The position numbers and the translations under genes are program-made. Of a DNA stretch of 64,000 nt, positions 59,589 through 64,000 are shown one piece after another (within the stretch, counting starts at the first letter, position 1; every line of letters begins with the position of its first letter). Where the stretch lies: NCBI GenBank assembly GCA_905182975.1, contig CAJJDM010000114.1, forward strand, positions 1-64,000. The letters are read 5' to 3'. The notes under the pieces are model-generated. The model was not told the DNA's origin. It did no database searches and saw only the letters and a list, made by a program, of their open reading frames with translations. This stretch comes from Paramecium primaurelia. Lineage: Eukaryota; Ciliophora; Oligohymenophorea; Peniculida; Parameciidae.

Positions 59589-61124
59589 GTTAATATGATG
59601 TGAAACGTATATCTAAGGATACAGAAACAACTTGGAACTTAAGTCCATCTGTACAACTTAAAATACCGTCAGATTAAGGATAGATTGATCCTGTTATTGA
59701 TCTCAAAATAGAACAAAGTAGAAATTTCATTTACACAAACAAAAATGGTTTGGGTTGGAATTGGCATAAGAGTTGGAATCTACCAGATATTGGTGTTGAA
59801 TTGGAGGTACACAACATTATGTTTTAAACATCCTTAGATAACAGATCCCACCACTGATGAGAAGCTTGCTCCACCAGGCAAGATCTATGTATTTAGCTTC
59901 TTTTAATTTAGGCTAAAATTCAAATTGTAAAACCAACAGTAAGTCCAATGAAAACTTTTCATCTATTAGAAGTAGGTGTTAAAGGCAATTAAAAAATGGA
60001 TTTAGAAAATAATAAATGCATTTTCTCTGGTCTTAAATTTAACACTACATCTTATAATCATGATGTATCTTATTTATATATATATATTTTAGCATTAAAA
60101 ATTTCATATCATAATAACACTTTATCTTTGTTAAAGTAAATTTGAATTCCCATAAATATTAATATCACGTATATCTCCTCCTATATTTGTTGATTCTAGA
60201 AAATCAGCAAGAGATATTGAATAATAAAATAAATAGAAATTATAATCTTATTTTGATCCATTTCCAATTACAACTCTTGAAAAGTAATTTACTACAACTA
60301 AACCATAAAATACAGAAGTTATAACTAATACTATAGAAGGATTGAATAATTATTTTTCAGCTCCAAATATTAGACATAAAGTTAAACATCCTGTATTTCT
60401 ATGCATCAAATTTAGTTCATGTATTAAATTATATCTTAATACAAATGTATTTAAATTCTAAGATTCTAAATCTTTAGTATTAACAATATAATAAGTATTA
60501 TACAAAAGCACTAATAATAATGTCAATAATAAACTCGATTAAAAATATATAATATTATGTGTTGATAGCAGTAATACTATTAGTAAATTTTAATAACATC
60601 TAAAAAAATTATAAGAATTTCTTGAACCATTCAATAATGATGATATTGAAGTTGTAATTGATCCTATTGAATTACCTAAAAATTTTACATAAATTACAGA
60701 TTTAGCAGATATTAAATAAGCATATATAGATGTTTATGACAAATTATTATAATTGAAAAAGAATGAATAATAACATGATGATAATTAAGAGTAAGAAGAA
60801 TAACCAAGAAAGAAAAAGAAACCTAAAGAACAAGAAGTAGTTTAAAATAACTAAGAAAAAATCATTAGAAAAGTTATTTAAATATAAGGTCCCAATATAT
60901 CATAACAAAGATCACATCATACACATGTTATTTAAAGTGCTGAAATGCTTATAGAATAATAACATTAATATCTTGATAAAGAGCATGTAAAGGAAGAACA
61001 TATAATTTAAGAAGAAAAACCACATTAATTTGGTTTACCTGATCTCATTATTCAATAAACAGCTATCAATCTAAATAAATTTTTATTAAGAGCCTTATTA
61101 CCTCAGCAATAACAGCCATAATGA
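59528..61124 (+). CDS. Hypothetical protein, possible Ndt80/PhoG-like beta-sandwich
   Basis: Introns of 31, 23 and 28 nt removed leave 505 codons from ATG 59528 to TGA 61122. The N-terminal 220 residues are strand-rich (WNLSPSVQLKIPSDQG, KIYAKIQIVKPTVSPMKTFH, HLLEVGVKGNQKMDL, KFHIIITLYL) and include ISPPIFVDSRKSARD. The order of strands and the S-x-P-I-x-V-x-R element recall the Ndt80/PhoG DNA-binding fold of meiotic and Myrf-type transcription factors. This is a weak, pattern-level guess. A basic Lys-rich segment (PRKKKKPKEQE), which could be a nuclear localisation signal, and a Gln/His-rich tail follow. Its 5' end overlaps the SAPS gene start on the other strand. Confidence 0.65.
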
Positions 61125-61736
61125 ACATCATCATATTTCTAAATTCAATTATCAAAATTATATAATTATATTCTCTCAATATTTTGCTTATTATTCATAT
61201 TCTATTTTTATTATTCTCTCTTTTTTTTGATATTCTAAAATTATGACGTATAAATTTTTAGTTAATACCTTTTTTTAATTGGTATGTATATTTTCAATTA
61301 TTAAATAATTATGATTAAATCAAGAAGGTTTGATTTGCTTATGGTGTGGTTGAATGCTAAGGATATGGACCCACCTTAAAAGCAAAATGAAACATTCATA
61401 CACATATGATTATATATATTATCTATATATATTACTATATATTTCAATTTTAAGTTTTTGATTAATACTATTTTTTCACTTTACCATATGAATGTAAAAA
61501 GATGATGGAATCCTTGAAAATATATTTATCTATAGATCAAAAGATATTGGAATAATTCTTAAAGAATTATACAAATATTGATTTGTAATTTTATATAATA
61601 AAGAAAGCTTATAAGTATCCATTGATATTTAGTATAGAATTCTATAATGCATTTTGGTATAACAATAGATGATATTATTATTGTTTTAGTATGATAACTA
61701 TTTAATATTGATATTGTTTTAATTAATTTATTTTGG
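61125..61736. other. Intergenic with a GC-richer, foldable patch
   Basis: No protein frame. Bases about 61313-61395 are GC-richer than their flanks and contain AAATCAA...TTGATTT (hairpin) followed by GGTGTGG pairing with CCCACC with one bulge. This could be a small RNA gene, though it matches no tRNA, U6 or box C/D pattern that I can recognise. Confidence 0.4.
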
Positions 61737-62379
61737 ATGTCTTAAATCTTGAAGAAGGCAGCTAAATACAGAACTGTGTCTACAATACTCCAACATGGGG
61801 AAGCTCATTTACGTGATCCATATACATTACCACCTGAAATCATTACTCCACCTCCACGTAATTAATGTTGGCATTAATAAATTTAGCCAGAAAAGAAAGA
61901 AAGCCTGATGATATTACTGATTTCCCAGAGTAAAAATTCGTACTTCTACCTGAATCAATCCCATATCCTGAAGGAAAGTACCGTCCTGCATCAGTACCTT
62001 ATGTTTCTGGTTTCTATCCTTATAATTGTTATCTATAGAAGGGAAAGGTAATTTGAATTAGGTAAATTAAGATTTATTAATGGTGTTCATGCGGTATTTC
62101 ATAATCAAATCCTTGGTGTGATGGAATGTGTAATGCCTCAGCAACTAGAAATAGACCAATAAAATTTAATGTTGATACTTCTGGATATTATAAATTATGT
62201 AATTGTAAATAGAGTGCAAATGCTCCCTTCTGTAATGGTACACATAGGTAAAGAGTTTTTGAATTTCAAGATAAGTGATTCGTTAATATCATGCTGGTTT
62301 TAGAGGATTCTATGAACTTTGGGGATGGGCTGCCTTTATGGGAACAACAGGATTCATTATTTGGAATTTCCACAATTGA
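61737..62379 (+). CDS. Double CDGSH iron-sulfur protein with C-terminal membrane anchor
   Basis: Introns of 29, 24 and 23 nt removed leave 189 codons from ATG 61737 to TGA 62377. Residues about 95-155 contain two CDGSH-type motifs as in CISD3: WCSCGISQSNPWCDGMC and LCNCKQSANAPFCNGTH. Each normally binds a 2Fe-2S cluster with three Cys and one His. In the first motif the His is replaced by Cys (62129-62131), giving four Cys; the second is canonical C-x-C-x9-C-x3-H. A C-terminal hydrophobic helix follows (FYELWGWAAFMGTTGFIIW). CISD1/2 are N-terminally anchored and CISD3 is soluble in the mitochondrial matrix, so the C-terminal anchor is different. The N-terminus is Pro- and Arg-rich without an obvious signal. 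Confidence 0.9.
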
Positions 62380-62418
62380 AAACAATTATCAATAGAATAA
62401 CAATATAAAATTAAAATT

Positions 62419-63811
62419 TCATTAACTCTGATCACTTGAATCACTCTATCTCTTACCTTTTTCACTTAATTTTTTAACAAATTATACAGATTGCATAACC
62501 ACCTATTTAATAATAATATATATATATACTTCAGTTTCATCTGCAAATCCTTTAACTTCAGATTTATTAGCTCTTTCAAAATTTCCCATTTCACAATAAT
62601 CCATTTCTTTATATGCAAACATTTCATCCATACTCATTCTCTTTCTTAATTATCTATATTGATAAAACACACTTCCAATAGTCAAAATCATTATGGATGA
62701 GAAATATAAGTAGAATCTAAAATTAATATCTTTTTCAAATCCATAAAATGCTCTCTTTACTAAATAAATTTCATTAGGATATCCACTTGCAAACCATCCA
62801 ATAGGTTTGATAAATAAATAACTCTATTTTAATAATTTTATAATACTCCTGCTAAAGCTGTGGCTCCAATTCCAAAAGTATTTAAAAATTTACAAGCTAA
62901 GAATCCAAACAGTAATCCTGAAATTGAAAATGTTAATGTTAGAGTTAAAAACATAGGATGACTATTGAATAAATGCAAGAATAATGGTTGCATCAAGAGA
63001 GAAAGTACAACTCCAAATATCAAACCCATATTGAATACTCCCTAATAAAAATAGAATCTATAATTACAAGTAAATATCTAACATAAGTTGTGTTTGCATA
63101 AATAATACCAACTCCAATTCCAGAACAAAATATTATTATTATTGCAAAATTGCTTGAATCTTAATCTAATACTGCTTCTCCCAATACAATAGTATAAATT
63201 GCTGTTCCAATCATAAATGCCAATAAGACTGTAGTAAATCTCAAAAATTAGAATCCGAAAATCATTAAAGCAATTCCTAAAAGTATAAAAATTACACCTA
63301 AAGGAATATATAAGTATTGATAAAATTTCATAATTGGATTAGTGACTAGAATTGGACAAACGCTATTGTGTTTTATACAATAATCTTATTCACAAGGAGT
63401 TTAAATTTCAAATGTATCTGAATTACTACATATTAATAAGAGTTCCATATTCTCATCATCTTCAACTCCTTAAAGTTTTAATACTACACCTGCAAAAGGA
63501 TTATTCTCATTTATAAGCATGAGATCATTTTTAGCATAATCATGTTATTTTGAATAAAAATCACATTCATCATTCTCAGCTATTATAATATTTTATGTTG
63601 ATTTTTCATTTCTTACAATAATTTACTTTTCATCTTGAGTGACACATTAGTAAGATGTAGATCCACATATATTCATATACATGATTTTTTTATCTGGTAA
63701 TTAGATATTTGATGCAATTGTGTCTGTGAAATCAAATGATATATCATTATTGTAATAGATTTCACAAGCATAATAGTGCTGTATCAATAATATAAATATT
63801 ACAAATTTCAT
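62419..63811 (-). CDS. TMEM198/DUF4203-like multi-pass membrane protein
   Basis: Introns of 26, 23 and 27 nt removed leave 439 codons from ATG 63811 to TGA 62419. A signal peptide (MKFVIFILLIQHYYAC) and a lumenal domain of about 150 residues with several Cys (ICGSTSYQC, CEQDYCIKHNSVC) precede about seven transmembrane helices: IPLGVIFILLGIALMIFGFQ, FTTVLLAFMIGTAIYTIVLG, FAIIIIFCSGIGVGIIYA, GLIFGVVLSLLMQPLFL, FSISGLLFGFLACKFLN and others. The glycine-rich helix pattern resembles the DUF4203/TMEM198 family. The cytoplasmic tail is short and acidic. Converges with the CDGSH gene, 39 bp between stops. Confidence 0.82.
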
Positions 63812-64000
63812 TTTATTAATATATTATTCATTAATTTATCAATTATTTTTGAAATCCTTTATAATGCTATTTCAGGTTCATTATCCACTAAATGTTTAAA
63901 ATGAAGTATATGTTCATTTAAATAACTAAATGTAAATACATCATTAAATTATTGGCAACTCTTCCAATTTATAGAAGTAACTTAAACTTCATTATATAAT
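63808..64000 (-). CDS. Partial gene, 3' end only
   Basis: The minus-strand frame entering at 64000 is open to a TGA at 63808-63810, giving 63 residues (for example WKSCQQFNDVFTFSYLNEHI, KHLVDNEPEIALQRISKIID). The composition is that of a helical soluble protein. The stop overlaps the ATG of the next gene as ATGA. The rest lies outside the window, so no identification is possible; an intron could also place the stop earlier. Confidence 0.5.

Noticed and set aside
61313..61395. tRNA gene
   Set aside because: GGTTGAATGC looks a little like a B box but there is no matching A box, anticodon arm or acceptor stem.
1..64000. CRISPR arrays, bacterial operons, ribosome binding sites, rho-independent terminators
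   Set aside because: The genetic code, tiny spliceosomal introns and gene families are eukaryotic; no regularly spaced repeat-spacer structure is present.

Overview
This window reads as macronuclear DNA of a Paramecium-like ciliate. TAA and TAG occur constantly inside long, clearly homologous reading frames where glutamine is expected, and only TGA ends genes (ciliate nuclear code). Introns are tiny (about 19-35 nt, GTA...TAG/AAG); in most spliced genes, removing them by eye gives a total length divisible by three. The DNA is very AT-rich and genes are packed tens of bases apart. Standard-code ORF calling therefore fails, and the genes below were rebuilt by reading both strands with only TGA as stop.

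Layout: 1-1.4 kb intergenic with a GC-richer block at the left end; 1.4-4.9 kb a 1152-aa multi-pass membrane protein with an LRR-like tail; 6.1-8.8 kb a WD40 protein and a zinc-finger/TPR protein; 9.2-10.9 kb an alpha-tubulin-like protein fused in frame to a UBR-box zinc finger; 11.2-13.8 kb a YTH m6A reader with a Q/N-rich tail and a small RING protein; 15.3-16.3 kb a CDT1-like licensing factor behind an E2F-like site; 16.9-22.2 kb a signalling cluster (GSK3 kinase, two PP2C phosphatases, a MAPKK-like kinase); 22.3-24.5 kb BBS9/PTHB1; 24.5-31.5 kb SAM-FHA-FHA-RING, another PP2C, a coiled-coil protein, a RING/beta-propeller protein and an unresolved gene; 31.5-36.6 kb a long coiled-coil protein, a Cys-rich type I membrane protein and a small basic protein; 36.8-43.2 kb a CDPK, a large TPR protein and an unknown protein; 43.4-56.3 kb an axonemal dynein heavy chain; 56.9-64 kb a C2H2 zinc finger, a SAPS-type PP6 regulatory subunit, a possible Ndt80-like protein, a double-CDGSH Fe-S protein, a TMEM198/DUF4203-like membrane protein and a partial gene.

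Much of the gene content fits a heavily ciliated, calcium-regulated cell: dynein, tubulin, BBS9, CDPK, PP2C and TPR/coiled-coil proteins. Neighbouring genes do not form operons; they are independent units, several starting divergently from under 30 bp of shared upstream DNA. The best candidates for something undescribed are the tubulin-UBR fusion, the CDGSH protein with a natural His-to-Cys ligand change and C-terminal membrane anchor, the SAM-FHA-FHA-RING protein, and a 230-nt hairpin-bearing insert inside the dynein gene whose removal restores the frame.
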